Source: Pseudovibrio exalbescens
Lineage (GTDB): Bacteria > Pseudomonadota > Alphaproteobacteria > Rhizobiales > Stappiaceae
Reading direction: 5' to 3'
NCBI RefSeq assembly: GCF_028737195.1
Contig: NZ_JAQZAJ010000001.1
Coordinates: forward strand, 620,001 to 684,000
DNA length: 64,000 bases
A program made the position numbers and the translations under genes. Each line of letters begins with the position of its first letter. The first letter of the stretch is position 1. Shown here in pieces: positions 56,059 to 64,000 of the stretch. The notes under the pieces are model-generated. The model was not told the origin of the DNA and did not search any database. It saw only the letters and a program-made list of their open reading frames with translations.

Positions 56059-56122
56059 GCCTTTCTGAAAGGCCCTCGAGGAGGCTTTGCGCCGCGACCG
56101 GATGAAACCAAACCAGAAAGGC
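56059..56122 (+). promoter_or_regulatory. rpsF leader hairpin sequestering the ribosome binding site, candidate S6:S18 autoregulatory site
   Basis: GCCTTTCTG (56059-56067) pairs perfectly with CAGAAAGGC (56114-56122), and the second arm contains the AAAGG Shine-Dalgarno sequence of rpsF (ATG 56130). The enclosed 46 bases form another stem-loop around CTCGAG and include two CCG triplets. Bacterial rpsF leaders are known to be bound by the S6:S18 complex at a stem with a CCG bulge. Placement and SD sequestration fit, the exact match to that motif is not verified. Confidence 0.5.
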
Positions 56123-56129
56123 TATACGC

Positions 56130-56537
56130 ATGGCGCTCTATGAGCACGTGTTCCTGGCTCGTCAGGACATTTCTACCCAGCAGGTTGAAGCCCTCGTTGA
56201 GCAGTTCAAGGCTGTGATCGAAGGTAACGAAGGCAAGGTCGGCAAGATCGAGAATTGGGGTCTGCGCACCCTGACCTATCGCATCAACAAGAACCGTAAG
56301 GCTCACTACATCCTTATGAACCTGGATGCTCCACACAAGGCAGTTGCCGAAATGGAACGTCAGATGGGCCTGAACGAAGACATTCTTCGTTTCATGACCA
56401 TCAAGGTTGAAGAACTTGACGAAGAACAGTCTGCAATGATGCAGAAGCGCGATCGTGACGACCGTCGTCGCGGTGAGCGCGGCGCAGCAGGTGGCCGTGA
56501 CCGCGGCCCTCGTCGTAACGAAGCAGCAGCGGAGTAA
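56130..56537 (+). CDS. rpsF: 30S ribosomal protein S6
   Basis: Small-subunit protein that binds 16S rRNA as a pair with S18. The 135-aa protein has the conserved [15 protein letters not shown] start, [22 protein letters not shown] and [16 protein letters not shown], then an Arg/Gly-rich tail ([20 protein letters not shown]) typical of alphaproteobacteria. rpsR starts six bases after its stop, giving coordinated output of the pair. Confidence 0.97.
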   Translation: MALYEHVFLARQDISTQQVEALVEQFKAVIEGNEGKVGKIENWGLRTLTYRINKNRKAHYILMNLDAPHKAVAEMERQMGLNEDILRFMTIKVEELDEEQSAMMQKRDRDDRRRGERGAAGGRDRGPRRNEAAAE

Positions 56538-56543
56538 CAGATC

Positions 56544-56783
56544 ATGTCAGCACAAACTGCACGCCGTCCATTCTTCCGTCGCCGCAAGTCCTGCCCGTTC
56601 TCTGGCGCAAACGCTCCAAAGATCGACTACAAGGACATTCGTTTGCTGCAGCGCTACATTTCTGAGCGCGGCAAGATTGTTCCTTCCCGTATCACCGCAG
56701 TATCTGCAAAGAAGCAGCGTGAACTGGCCAAGGCCATCAAGCGCGCACGCTTCCTCGGCCTGCTGCCATTCGTGATCAAGTAA
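56544..56783 (+). CDS. rpsR: 30S ribosomal protein S18
   Basis: Partner of S6 in the platform of the small subunit. The 79-aa basic protein has [39 protein letters not shown] and [15 protein letters not shown] lies nine bases before ATG 56544. A modest hairpin follows and rplI comes 146 bases later without an intervening gene. Confidence 0.98.
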   Translation: MSAQTARRPFFRRRKSCPFSGANAPKIDYKDIRLLQRYISERGKIVPSRITAVSAKKQRELAKAIKRARFLGLLPFVIK

Positions 56784-56792
56784 GTTTCGGTC

Positions 56793-56816
56793 AGGGAGCC
56801 TCAGGGCTCCCTTTCC
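56793..56816 (+). terminator. Weak intrinsic terminator or attenuator between rpsR and rplI
   Basis: AGGGAGCC (56793-56800) pairs with GGCTCCCT (56805-56812) around TCAG; the following TTCCT is a poor T-tract, so read-through into rplI is expected. Confidence 0.55.
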
Positions 56817-56929
56817 TATCTGCCGGTGCATCCAGCACCAAAAACCCGATTGAGATTGGCGGGCAGTCATTAAAGTCCAATCTCTAACTGCATGACACAT
56901 GCAGGACAGACGGATCTGGAGATTCCAAA

Positions 56930-57535
56930 ATGGACGTTATCCTTCTTGAGCGTGTGGCCAAACTGGGCCAGATGGGCGACACTGTTCGTGTACGCGACGG
57001 TTACGCACGTAACTTCCTTCTGCCACAGGGCAAGGCACTGCGCGCTAACAAGGCAAACCTCGAGCGCTTCGAACGCGAACGCGCACAGCTTGAAGCTCGT
57101 AACCTTGAGCGCAAGCAGGAAGCAGAAGCAGTCGGCGAAAAGCTCGCAGGCAAGTCTTTCGTTGCTATCCGCTCTGCCGGTGAAACCGGTCAGCTGTACG
57201 GTTCTGTGGCAGCTCGCGACATTGCAACGATTCTTGACGACGGTGGCTTCACCGTTTCTCGCTCTCAGGTTTCCCTGAAGGCACCGATCAAGACCATCGG
57301 CATCCATGACGTTATCATCGTACTTCACCCTGAAGTTGAGGTTGGCGTTTCCATTAATGTTGCACGCTCTGAAGATGAAGCTGTTCGACAGGAAGCCGGC
57401 GAAGATTTGACTACTCGTGATGACGAGGCTTTCGAGTTCGAAGAAGAAGAAGCTGAAGGCGAAGAAGGCGAATCTGAAGAAGCTGAAACTGAAGAAGTAG
57501 AAGCTGAATCTGAAGCAACAGAAGAAGAAAAATAA
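56930..57535 (+). CDS. rplI: 50S ribosomal protein L9
   Basis: Large-subunit protein near the L1 stalk. The N-terminal ~150 residues match the family: [19 protein letters not shown], the [13 protein letters not shown] signature, a long connecting helix and a C-terminal domain ending near [11 protein letters not shown] ~50-residue extension composed almost entirely of Glu, Ala and Ser ([16 protein letters not shown] and more) brings the length to 201 aa against about 150 in E. coli. GGAG lies eight bases before ATG 56930. A strong terminator follows, so dnaB is transcribed separately. Confidence 0.97.
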   Translation: MDVILLERVAKLGQMGDTVRVRDGYARNFLLPQGKALRANKANLERFERERAQLEARNLERKQEAEAVGEKLAGKSFVAIRSAGETGQLYGSVAARDIATILDDGGFTVSRSQVSLKAPIKTIGIHDVIIVLHPEVEVGVSINVARSEDEAVRQEAGEDLTTRDDEAFEFEEEEAEGEEGESEEAETEEVEAESEATEEEK

Positions 57536-57561
57536 GCTTATTTGAGCTATATCTTTCCAAG

Positions 57562-57597
57562 AAGGGCGCGCTTCAATATGAGGCGCGCCCTTTTTTC
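57562..57597 (+). terminator. Intrinsic terminator of rplI
   Basis: AAGGGCGCGC (57562-57571) pairs with GCGCGCCCTT (57583-57592) and continues as TTTTCTT. Confidence 0.92.
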
Positions 57598-57874
57598 TTA
57601 ATTTTCACTAAAATTTTCAAGTTGACACAGAACCGTTCTATAACTCTTCTAAATAACCTCTATATTTCAAAGCGTTCATAGTAACTTTCTTGAATTACTT
57701 ACATATAATTCAAAGTAGTGACGCAGCGTAATATTGGCTTCACTGTCAATCAGCAACCAGCAATTTTCCCCGTTGATCTGGTGAAAAAAAAGAACTGTTT
57801 TTAGATCCGCTGAGCACCCTTTCCCAATACCCGGCAAAAGGGTAGTCAGAGTGCCAAGAGGCACGAGGGGCGTA
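57598..57874. other. AT-rich intergenic region upstream of dnaB
   Basis: Clearly richer in A and T than the surroundings, so probably the dnaB promoter region. A TTGACA at 57622 and TATAAC at 57639 are only 11 bases apart, too close for a normal promoter pair. No ORF or terminator is seen. Confidence 0.4.
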
Positions 57875-59362
57875 ATGAACGGTAAAGTTCAAAAACTAGA
57901 AACGGCAAGTGAGACGGCGCGCGTAGTACCGCACAACTCAGAGGCAGAGCGTCAGCTTCTGGGTGCAATCCTTGTCAATAACGAGACATATTATCGAGTC
58001 TCAGAATTCCTGGAGCCACAGCACTTCTTTCTGGCTCCGCACAGGGATATCTACGAAAAGTGTGGCGCACTTATCCGGGCAGGCAAGATTGCCTCCCCTA
58101 TTACACTGAAGACTTTCTTCCCGGCTGACGAGAAGATCGCCGACATGCCTGCAGCGCAGTACCTTTTGCGACTCGCAGCGGACGCGGCTTCCGTGATCAG
58201 CGCAGAAGACTACGGTCAGACCATCTATGATCTGGCGGTTCGGCGGAATCTGATCCGAATCGGCGAAGACATGGTCAATCTGGCGTATGACGCGCCGATC
58301 GAAAAGGGCCCGAACGCCCAGATCGACGACGCGGAACGTCGCCTGTTCGAACTGGCGGAAACCGGCCGTTCTGATGGTGGTTTTCAGGACTTCGGGACCG
58401 CGCTGACAGAAACCATCGAGATGGCGGCTGCGGCCTTCAACCGTGAAGGCTCTCTGTCTGGTATCTCCACGGGCTTGCGCGACCTGGACAAGCTTATGGG
58501 CGGTTTGCAGTCCTCAGACTTGATTGTTCTGGCGGGACGTCCTGCGATGGGTAAGACCTCGCTGGCTACCAACATCGCCTATAACATTGCCCAGTCCTAC
58601 GCGGCAGAAGAGCAGCCAGATGGCTCCAGAAAGACCGTAAATGGCGGTGTTGTGGGCTTTTTCTCGCTGGAAATGAGCGCCGAACAGCTGGCGACTCGTA
58701 TCATCTCGGAGCAGACCGAGATCTCCTCCTCCAAGATTCGCCGCGGCGACATCAACGAGGCAGACTTTGAGAAGCTGGTGGCGGCGACTCAGCACATGCA
58801 GCATGTCCCGCTCCATGTAGACCAGACAGGTGGTATCTCGATCGCATCGCTGGTGTCCAAGGCGCGTCGCTTGAAGCGCCAAAAAGGCCTCGACATGATC
58901 GTGGTCGACTATATCCAGCTGATCACCGGTTCCTCCAAGAACTCTGGCAACCGCGTGCAGGAAATCACCGAGATCACCACGGGCCTCAAGGCTCTGGCGA
59001 AGGAGCTTCAGGTGCCGATCATCGCCCTGTCCCAGCTCTCCCGTCAGGTAGAATCGCGTGACGACAAACGCCCGCAGATGTCTGACCTTCGCGAATCCGG
59101 GTCGATTGAGCAGGATGCGGACGTGATTCTTTTCGTGTACCGCGAAGAATACTACATGGGTAAGAAGGAGCCGCCGGAAGGCACCCCGGAATACGAGGCA
59201 TGGAGTGCCGAGATGGAACGGGTGCGCGGCAAGGCAGAAGTAATCATCGCCAAACAGCGTCACGGTCCGACAGGTATTGTGGATCTGCAGTTCCAGGGCG
59301 AGTACACCCGCTTCTCCGATCTGGCCGATGGCGAACACATGCCAGAACGCATGATGGAGTAA
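57875..59362 (+). CDS. dnaB: Replicative DNA helicase
   Basis: Hexameric 5'-3' helicase of the replication fork. The 495-aa protein has the N-terminal primase-contact domain (NSEAERQLLGAILVNNETY) and the RecA-like motor with Walker A GRPAMGKT (residues 221-228), FFSLEMSAEQLATRI, Walker B MIVVDYIQL, LKALAKELQVPIIALSQL and DLRESGSIEQDADVI. No intein interrupts the motifs. ATG 57875 has GAGGGG five bases upstream; the GTG at 57851 lacks one. Ends 25 bases before its terminator. Confidence 0.97.
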   Translation: MNGKVQKLETASETARVVPHNSEAERQLLGAILVNNETYYRVSEFLEPQHFFLAPHRDIYEKCGALIRAGKIASPITLKTFFPADEKIADMPAAQYLLRLAADAASVISAEDYGQTIYDLAVRRNLIRIGEDMVNLAYDAPIEKGPNAQIDDAERRLFELAETGRSDGGFQDFGTALTETIEMAAAAFNREGSLSGISTGLRDLDKLMGGLQSSDLIVLAGRPAMGKTSLATNIAYNIAQSYAAEEQPDGSRKTVNGGVVGFFSLEMSAEQLATRIISEQTEISSSKIRRGDINEADFEKLVAATQHMQHVPLHVDQTGGISIASLVSKARRLKRQKGLDMIVVDYIQLITGSSKNSGNRVQEITEITTGLKALAKELQVPIIALSQLSRQVESRDDKRPQMSDLRESGSIEQDADVILFVYREEYYMGKKEPPEGTPEYEAWSAEMERVRGKAEVIIAKQRHGPTGIVDLQFQGEYTRFSDLADGEHMPERMME

Positions 59363-59386
59363 GCCCAAGCGGTGCAAAACATTCAC

Positions 59387-59421
59387 AGCCCGGTTACTGG
59401 CAACGGTAACCGGGCTTTTTG
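59387..59421 (+). terminator. Intrinsic terminator of dnaB
   Basis: AGCCCGGTTAC (59387-59397) pairs with GTAACCGGGCT (59406-59416), followed by TTTTGTTT. Confidence 0.9.
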
Positions 59422-59474
59422 TTTGCTCAATTGGCTCTTAAGGTGGGTTAGCATCAAGAAAGACTGAGGTTTCC

Positions 59475-60629
59475 GTGCCCTACCAAAGCGATTCACAGGA
59501 GGTGTCCTGTGCAGGACGGCTGATCATTGACCTGACGGCCCTGCAAAAGAACTGGCGCCAGCTCAATGAGCGCACCGGCAATGGGTGTGAATGCGCGGCT
59601 GTCGTGAAGGCAAACGCTTATGGCCTCGGCGCGGAGGAAGCTGTCAAAGCACTCTATGCCTCGGGGGCTCGGACTTTCTTTGTGGCAACGCCCGAAGAGG
59701 GCCGCCTTGTCCGGGCCGCAGCGCCTCAGGGCACAATCTACGTGCTGGGCGGAGCCTACTCCGACCGGGGCCACTTTTATGCAGAATCGTCTCTGCGACC
59801 AGTCTTGGGACACCCCGACGAAATTGCCGAGTGGGCGCAGTTTTGCGAAAGTCAGGGAACGCCCCTGCCCGCCGCTGTTCACGTTGATACGGGCATGAAT
59901 CGGTTGGGCCTTACACACGCTGAAGCCCGTGATCTTTCCCGCGATGAAGAGACCTTGAGCAAGTTCAAGCTTTGTCTTGTTGTAAGTCACCTTTCTTGCG
60001 GCGATGACGCGACTCATCCGAAGAATCAGGCCCAACTGGAAGCGTTTCGCAGCGCGGCAGATCTGTTTCCCGGAATTCCGAGATCCTTGAGCAATTCCTC
60101 GGGTATCTTTTTGGGCGAAGACTATCACTTTGAACTGGCCCGGCCGGGAATCGCTCTTTATGGCGGCAATCCGATTCCAACCCGACATAATCCGATGGCA
60201 TGCGTGGCCCGTGTTGAAGCGGAGGTGATTCACCTGCGTCATGTTCCCCCGGGCGAAACCGTGGGCTACGGCGCAGCCCGCACGACAAAGCGACCGACGC
60301 GCATTGCGACCGTCAACGTGGGCTATGCGGACGGCATGCACAGACTGATCGGCTCAACGGACGGGCAAGATGGCTCCTATGCGAGTGTGAACGGCGCCCG
60401 TGTTCCGCTGTTTGGCCGAGTCTCCATGGACATGATCGCGCTGGATGTAACCGACCTGCCCGCCAATATGGTGCAACGAGGCACCTGGGTTGAACTGATG
60501 GGGCCAACAATTTCCGTTGATGAGGTGGCTGAGAGCGCTCACACGATCTCCTATGAACTGTTAACGGGTCTTGGTGCGCGCTATAAGCGCACCTACATAG
60601 GCTCCGTTCAGGACGAGGAAGACACGTAA
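59475..60629 (+). CDS. alr: Alanine racemase
   Basis: Pyridoxal-phosphate enzyme making D-alanine for peptidoglycan. The 384-aa fold-type III protein has the PLP Lys45 in AAVVKANAYGLGA, the VDTGMNRLGL strand of the TIM barrel, the catalytic Tyr in ETVGYGAA, and the C-terminal VSMDMIALDVT. The start is GTG 59475 with GAGG five bases upstream; a second GTG at 59502 is possible and would remove a poorly conserved lead. Read in the same direction as radA, which starts four bases after its stop codon. Confidence 0.95.
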   Translation: MPYQSDSQEVSCAGRLIIDLTALQKNWRQLNERTGNGCECAAVVKANAYGLGAEEAVKALYASGARTFFVATPEEGRLVRAAAPQGTIYVLGGAYSDRGHFYAESSLRPVLGHPDEIAEWAQFCESQGTPLPAAVHVDTGMNRLGLTHAEARDLSRDEETLSKFKLCLVVSHLSCGDDATHPKNQAQLEAFRSAADLFPGIPRSLSNSSGIFLGEDYHFELARPGIALYGGNPIPTRHNPMACVARVEAEVIHLRHVPPGETVGYGAARTTKRPTRIATVNVGYADGMHRLIGSTDGQDGSYASVNGARVPLFGRVSMDMIALDVTDLPANMVQRGTWVELMGPTISVDEVAESAHTISYELLTGLGARYKRTYIGSVQDEEDT

Positions 60630-60633
60630 ACAC

Positions 60634-62028
60634 ATGGCTAAACGCTCCAGCGCCTTTGTCTGCCAATCATGCGGCGCAGTGACCACCAAATGGGTGGGCC
60701 GCTGCGAATCCTGTGGTGAGTGGAACACCATTCAGGAAGAGCGCAGCGATTCAGGCATCGGAGGTGGCCCCGGACGCAGCACGCGGTCGAGTGGCCGGGT
60801 TCTGGAGTTGGTAGGGCTGTCCGGCAAGATCAAAGAGGCACCGCGCATCATTACCGGTGTTGCGGAGCTGGACCGGGTTACTGGCGGCGGCTTTGTGAAA
60901 GGGTCCGCGCTGCTTGTGGGCGGCGATCCGGGGATCGGCAAGTCCACGCTGCTGATTCAGGCCAGCGCTGTGCTGGCGAACCAGGGCCACAGCGTTGTCT
61001 ACATCTCCGGCGAGGAAGCCGTTGATCAGGTGCGTCTGCGTTCGGAACGCCTTGGTCTTTCCAAGTCGCCTGTAAAGCTCGCCGCAGAAACCAGTGTCGA
61101 AGACATTCTGGCAACGCTGCAATCCATCGAGCGCCCGGCACTGGTCATCATCGACAGTATTCAGACGCTTTGGACCGACAAGGTGGATTCGCCGCCCGGC
61201 ACGGTCACTCAGGTTCGCGCCTGCGCACAGGCCATGGTGCGCTATGCCAAGAAGACCGGCACCTGTGTGGTTATCGTGGGCCACGTGACGAAGGATGGTC
61301 AGATCGCCGGCCCGCGCGTGGTGGAACACATGGTCGACGCGGTGCTGTACTTTGAGGGCGATGGCGCTCACCAATATCGCATCCTGCGCTCAGTAAAGAA
61401 CCGCTTTGGCGCGACCGATGAAATCGGCGTCTTTGAGATGCAGCACGCTGGCCTGACGGAAGTGGCCAACCCGTCCGCCTTGTTTCTTGGTGAACGGAAT
61501 GCCACCAGTCCGGGAGCGGCGGTTTTTGCCGGTCTGGAGGGCACACGGCCCCTGCTGGTGGAGATACAGGCGCTCGTGGCACCCTCACCGCTGGGCACGC
61601 CGCGCCGTGCGGTCATCGGTTGGGACTCAGCGCGCCTTTCCATGATCCTCGCCGTGCTTGAGGCACGGTGCGGGGTGCGGTTCTCACAACACGATGTTTA
61701 CCTGAACGTAGCGGGAGGTTTGCGCATCAACGAGCCGGGGGCAGACTTGGCTGTGGCTGCTGCGCTGATCTCTTCCTTGAGTGGGGTTGCCCTTCCGCTC
61801 GAATGCGTCTATTTCGGCGAAGTAAGTTTGTCGGGTGCCATTCGTCCGGTGGCGCAAGCTGGCTCGCGCCTCAAGGAAGCCCAAAAGTTGGGCTTTGGTG
61901 CGGCGGTGGTACCAAATGCCAACCTTAAGGATGGCTCTCAAGGCTTGGGACAGGTCCGAGGCCTAGAGGAACTGGGGGAATTGGTTGCAGCTGTTGCCTC
62001 TAAGGCACCAGCGGCAGAAAGCACATGA
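60634..62028 (+). CDS. radA: DNA repair protein RadA
   Basis: RecA-like ATPase that migrates branches during recombination and repair. The 464-aa protein has a four-Cys zinc finger (CQSCGAVTTKW, CESCGEW), Walker A GDPGIGKS (residues 97-104), the KNRFG motif (VKNRFGATDEIGVF) that marks RadA, and a C-terminal Lon-protease-like domain (GGLRINEPGADLAVAAALIS). Starts four bases after alr; alr-radA-cvpA-purF is the conserved order. Confidence 0.96.
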   Translation: MAKRSSAFVCQSCGAVTTKWVGRCESCGEWNTIQEERSDSGIGGGPGRSTRSSGRVLELVGLSGKIKEAPRIITGVAELDRVTGGGFVKGSALLVGGDPGIGKSTLLIQASAVLANQGHSVVYISGEEAVDQVRLRSERLGLSKSPVKLAAETSVEDILATLQSIERPALVIIDSIQTLWTDKVDSPPGTVTQVRACAQAMVRYAKKTGTCVVIVGHVTKDGQIAGPRVVEHMVDAVLYFEGDGAHQYRILRSVKNRFGATDEIGVFEMQHAGLTEVANPSALFLGERNATSPGAAVFAGLEGTRPLLVEIQALVAPSPLGTPRRAVIGWDSARLSMILAVLEARCGVRFSQHDVYLNVAGGLRINEPGADLAVAAALISSLSGVALPLECVYFGEVSLSGAIRPVAQAGSRLKEAQKLGFGAAVVPNANLKDGSQGLGQVRGLEELGELVAAVASKAPAAEST

Positions 62029-62116
62029 TGTGCACCTGTTTGCGTTCTAATTTTGGTTCTTGAAGGGCCCCAGTGAGTATCGGGGCCTTCTACAAACGAA
62101 GGGGCTGTGTCGATCC

Positions 62117-62740
62117 ATGCCGATCACACTACTCGATGGCATTTTGCTCGTCATCATGTTCTTGTCGGCCATTCTGGCGATGATCCGCGGATTTGTTCGG
62201 GAAGTGCTTTCAATCGCGTCCTGGATCGCGGCTGCAGTTACCGCCTACTACTTTTACAAGCCCGTCACACCTTTTCTGGCCGATTACATTTCAAATGGCA
62301 CCGTCGCGACCGTCGTCGCCATCGGTGTCGTTTTTCTGCTGACGCTGTTTATTGTTAGCTATATAACAATGCGGATCTCAGATTTCGTTCTGGACAGCCG
62401 GATCGGGGCACTGGATCGCACACTTGGTTTCGTGTTCGGCGCAGCACGCGGCTTTTTGATCGTCGTTGTCGCAATGTTGTTCTTCAACTGGTTCGTTCCA
62501 GAGCAGCAACAGCCACAATGGGTCATGAACGCCAAGTCCCGCCACCTGCTCGTGACCACCGGTGCAAGCCTTGTCGCCGTTTTGCCTGAAGACCCGGAAC
62601 AAGCCATAATGGATCAGATCCGCAAGTCTGCACCTGAAGCAGGCACCAATTCGGCAGCTGAAGCGGAAGAGCCGACCTATTCTTCCTCCGAGCGTCGCAG
62701 CTTGGATCAGCTGAGTGAAACAGGCACCTCGCGCAATTGA
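62117..62740 (+). CDS. cvpA: CvpA-family membrane protein
   Basis: Inner-membrane protein first linked to colicin V production and now to envelope stress; mechanism unknown. The 207-aa protein has about four helices (TLLDGILLVIMFLSAILAMI, VLSIASWIAAAVTAYYF, VATVVAIGVVFLLTLFIVSY, GAARGFLIVVVAMLFFNWF) and a polar cytoplasmic tail of ~60 residues. ATG 62117 starts the conserved part; the earlier ATG at 62060 would add a non-homologous lead. It precedes purF, as in E. coli. Confidence 0.92.
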   Translation: MPITLLDGILLVIMFLSAILAMIRGFVREVLSIASWIAAAVTAYYFYKPVTPFLADYISNGTVATVVAIGVVFLLTLFIVSYITMRISDFVLDSRIGALDRTLGFVFGAARGFLIVVVAMLFFNWFVPEQQQPQWVMNAKSRHLLVTTGASLVAVLPEDPEQAIMDQIRKSAPEAGTNSAAEAEEPTYSSSERRSLDQLSETGTSRN

Positions 62741-62801
62741 TCTCCCGATCTTTCGGGATGTCGCTGGGACTGGTCATAAAAAAGAACAAGGAGCCAACGC
62801 C

Positions 62802-64000
62802 ATGAACGGCGCGGATAATTCTGTCGCTTTGACTCAGGAAGACCTTGATGGCGACACGCTTCATGAAGAATGCGGTGTTTTCGGTATTCTGGGCCATGAG
62901 GATGCTGCCGCACTGACCGCACTGGGCCTCCACGCCCTGCAGCACCGCGGACAGGAAGCAGCAGGCATCGTGACCTATGACGGCGAGCAGTTCCGCTCCG
63001 AGCGTCACCTTGGACTTGTAGGCGATTCCTTCTCCAAGCCGGAAATCATGGAGCACCTGAAGGGCTCTTACTCCGTTGGACACGTGCGCTATTCCACGAC
63101 AGGTGCGCCGGTGCTGCGCAACGTCCAGCCGCTGTTTGCGGAGCTGGACGGCGGCGGGATCGCGGTTTGTCACAACGGCAACTTCACAAATGCAATGACG
63201 CTTCGCCGCCAGCTCATCAAAGATGGCGCGATCTGTCAGTCGACCTCCGACTCCGAAGTGGTGTTGCAGCTGGTGGCACGCAGCCGTCAAACCAAGATCG
63301 TGGACCGCTTCATTGAAGCCATCACCCAGATGGAAGGCGCTTTCTCTCTGGTCGCGCTGACCCGCAAGAAGCTGATTGGTGCCCGTGATCCGTTTGGTAT
63401 TCGTCCGCTGGTGCTGGGTGACCTCAATGGGGCGCCAATCTTTGCATCTGAGACCTGTGCGCTCGACATCATCGGTGCCAAGTTCATCCGCGAAGTTGAG
63501 AACGGCGAAGTGATCGTCTGTACGCCAGGCGGCATGGAAAGCTACTTCCCGTTTGGCAAGCGCCCTGCTCGCCCGTGCATCTTCGAATACATCTATTTCT
63601 CCCGCCCCGATTCCATTCTGGGTGGCCACAGCGTCTATGATGTGCGCAAGCAGTTCGGCCGTCAGTTGGCACTTGAGAGCCAGATCGAGGCGGACGTAAT
63701 TGTGCCGGTGCCGGATTCCGGCGTTCCGGCCGCTCTGGGCTATTCTCAGGAATCAGGCATTCCGTTTGAGCTTGGCATCATCCGCAACCACTATGTTGGG
63801 CGGACCTTCATCGAGCCAACGCAACAGATCCGGACGCTCGGCGTCAAGCTGAAGCACTCGGCAAACCAGGCCCAGATCAAAGGCAAGCGCGTTGTCTTGG
63901 TGGATGACAGTCTTGTTCGCGGCACGACTTCTTTGAAGATCGTGCAAATGATCCGCGACGCGGGTGCGAGTGAAGTTCACTTCTGTCTGGCATCTCCGCC
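62802..64000 (+). CDS. purF: Amidophosphoribosyltransferase, 3' end beyond window
   Basis: First committed step of purine synthesis, PRPP plus glutamine to phosphoribosylamine. About 400 residues are visible of the family's ~500; the frame is open at the window end. Cys24 in HEECGVFGI is the catalytic N-terminal Cys after removal of a 23-residue propeptide. The class II glutaminase domain continues with LHALQHRGQEAAGI, VGHVRYSTTG, CHNGNFTN and ARDPFGIRPL, then the PRPP-binding VVLVDDSLVRGTT (364-376) in the phosphoribosyltransferase domain. AAGGAG lies eight bases before ATG 62802. The cvpA-purF pair is conserved. Confidence 0.97.
   Translation, partial: MNGADNSVALTQEDLDGDTLHEECGVFGILGHEDAAALTALGLHALQHRGQEAAGIVTYDGEQFRSERHLGLVGDSFSKPEIMEHLKGSYSVGHVRYSTTGAPVLRNVQPLFAELDGGGIAVCHNGNFTNAMTLRRQLIKDGAICQSTSDSEVVLQLVARSRQTKIVDRFIEAITQMEGAFSLVALTRKKLIGARDPFGIRPLVLGDLNGAPIFASETCALDIIGAKFIREVENGEVIVCTPGGMESYFPFGKRPARPCIFEYIYFSRPDSILGGHSVYDVRKQFGRQLALESQIEADVIVPVPDSGVPAALGYSQESGIPFELGIIRNHYVGRTFIEPTQQIRTLGVKLKHSANQAQIKGKRVVLVDDSLVRGTTSLKIVQMIRDAGASEVHFCLASP

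Noticed and set aside
57622-57644. TTGACA and TATAAC as a dnaB promoter
   Set aside because: Spacing is 11 bases, far below the usual 16-18.
57875-59362. Intein in dnaB or nrdJ, common insertion hosts
   Set aside because: All motifs in dnaB and in the visible part of nrdJ are contiguous and the lengths are normal.

Overview
The window is chromosomal DNA of an alphaproteobacterium, most likely order Hyphomicrobiales (Rhizobiales). The evidence is the gene content and order: lptF-lptG-lptD-surA-pdxA-rsmA, fabD-fabG-acpP-fabF-mltG-yicC-gmk, rpsF-rpsR-rplI-dnaB-alr-radA-cvpA-purF, and purM-purN divergent from perM-hdaA-ppk-ppx. A B12-dependent ribonucleotide reductase (nrdJ) and an alphaproteobacterial-type HdaA agree with this. 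A marine Stappiaceae-like relative (for example Pseudovibrio) would fit, but that is inference. I see no phage, integrase, transposase, rRNA, tRNA or CRISPR array. The window is mostly core genome with a few accessory pockets.

Layout. 1-10.5 kb: 3' part of nrdJ, an EamA permease, fhs behind a structured leader, a secreted heparin-lyase-like protein, recX, fpr and a membrane EAL phosphodiesterase. 10.6-15 kb: a PfkB-type kinase and two tandem secreted proteins that share a C-terminal domain and that I cannot name. 15-26 kb: MsbA-like exporter, aspS, rnd, then the ppx-ppk-hdaA-perM gene set. 26-33.6 kb: purM-purN, an FRG-domain gene with a damaged-looking 5' end, a molybdopterin oxidoreductase, a LysE exporter, ndk and a DinB-family protein. 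33.6-35.3 kb: about 1.5 kb with eight direct copies of a ~137-bp palindromic element plus a 13-bp minisatellite and no credible gene. 35.3-41 kb: ABC-F ATPase, VOC protein, methyltransferase overlapping holC, an untracked 39-codon ORF, and pepA. 41-49 kb: LPS transport and outer-membrane biogenesis. 49-56 kb, minus strand: gmk, yicC, mltG and fatty-acid synthesis. 56-64 kb: ribosomal proteins, dnaB, alr, radA, cvpA and the 5' part of purF.

How the genes fit together: envelope building (lptF/G/D, surA, MsbA-like, mltG, alr, fab genes), replication and its control (nrdJ, dnaB, hdaA, holC, radA, recX), nucleotide and one-carbon supply (purM, purN, purF, fhs, ndk, gmk) and polyphosphate turnover (ppk, ppx). 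Many transcription units end in strong intrinsic terminators, several of them bidirectional.

Least ordinary items: the eight-unit palindromic repeat array; the two-state leader immediately before fhs (THF-II-like, unproven); the 39-aa hydrophobic micro-ORF with a good ribosome binding site; the paired secreted proteins; the FRG gene whose homologous reading frame runs upstream through a stop codon; a leader hairpin that sequesters the rpsF ribosome binding site; and an LptD with no cysteine in its mature part.
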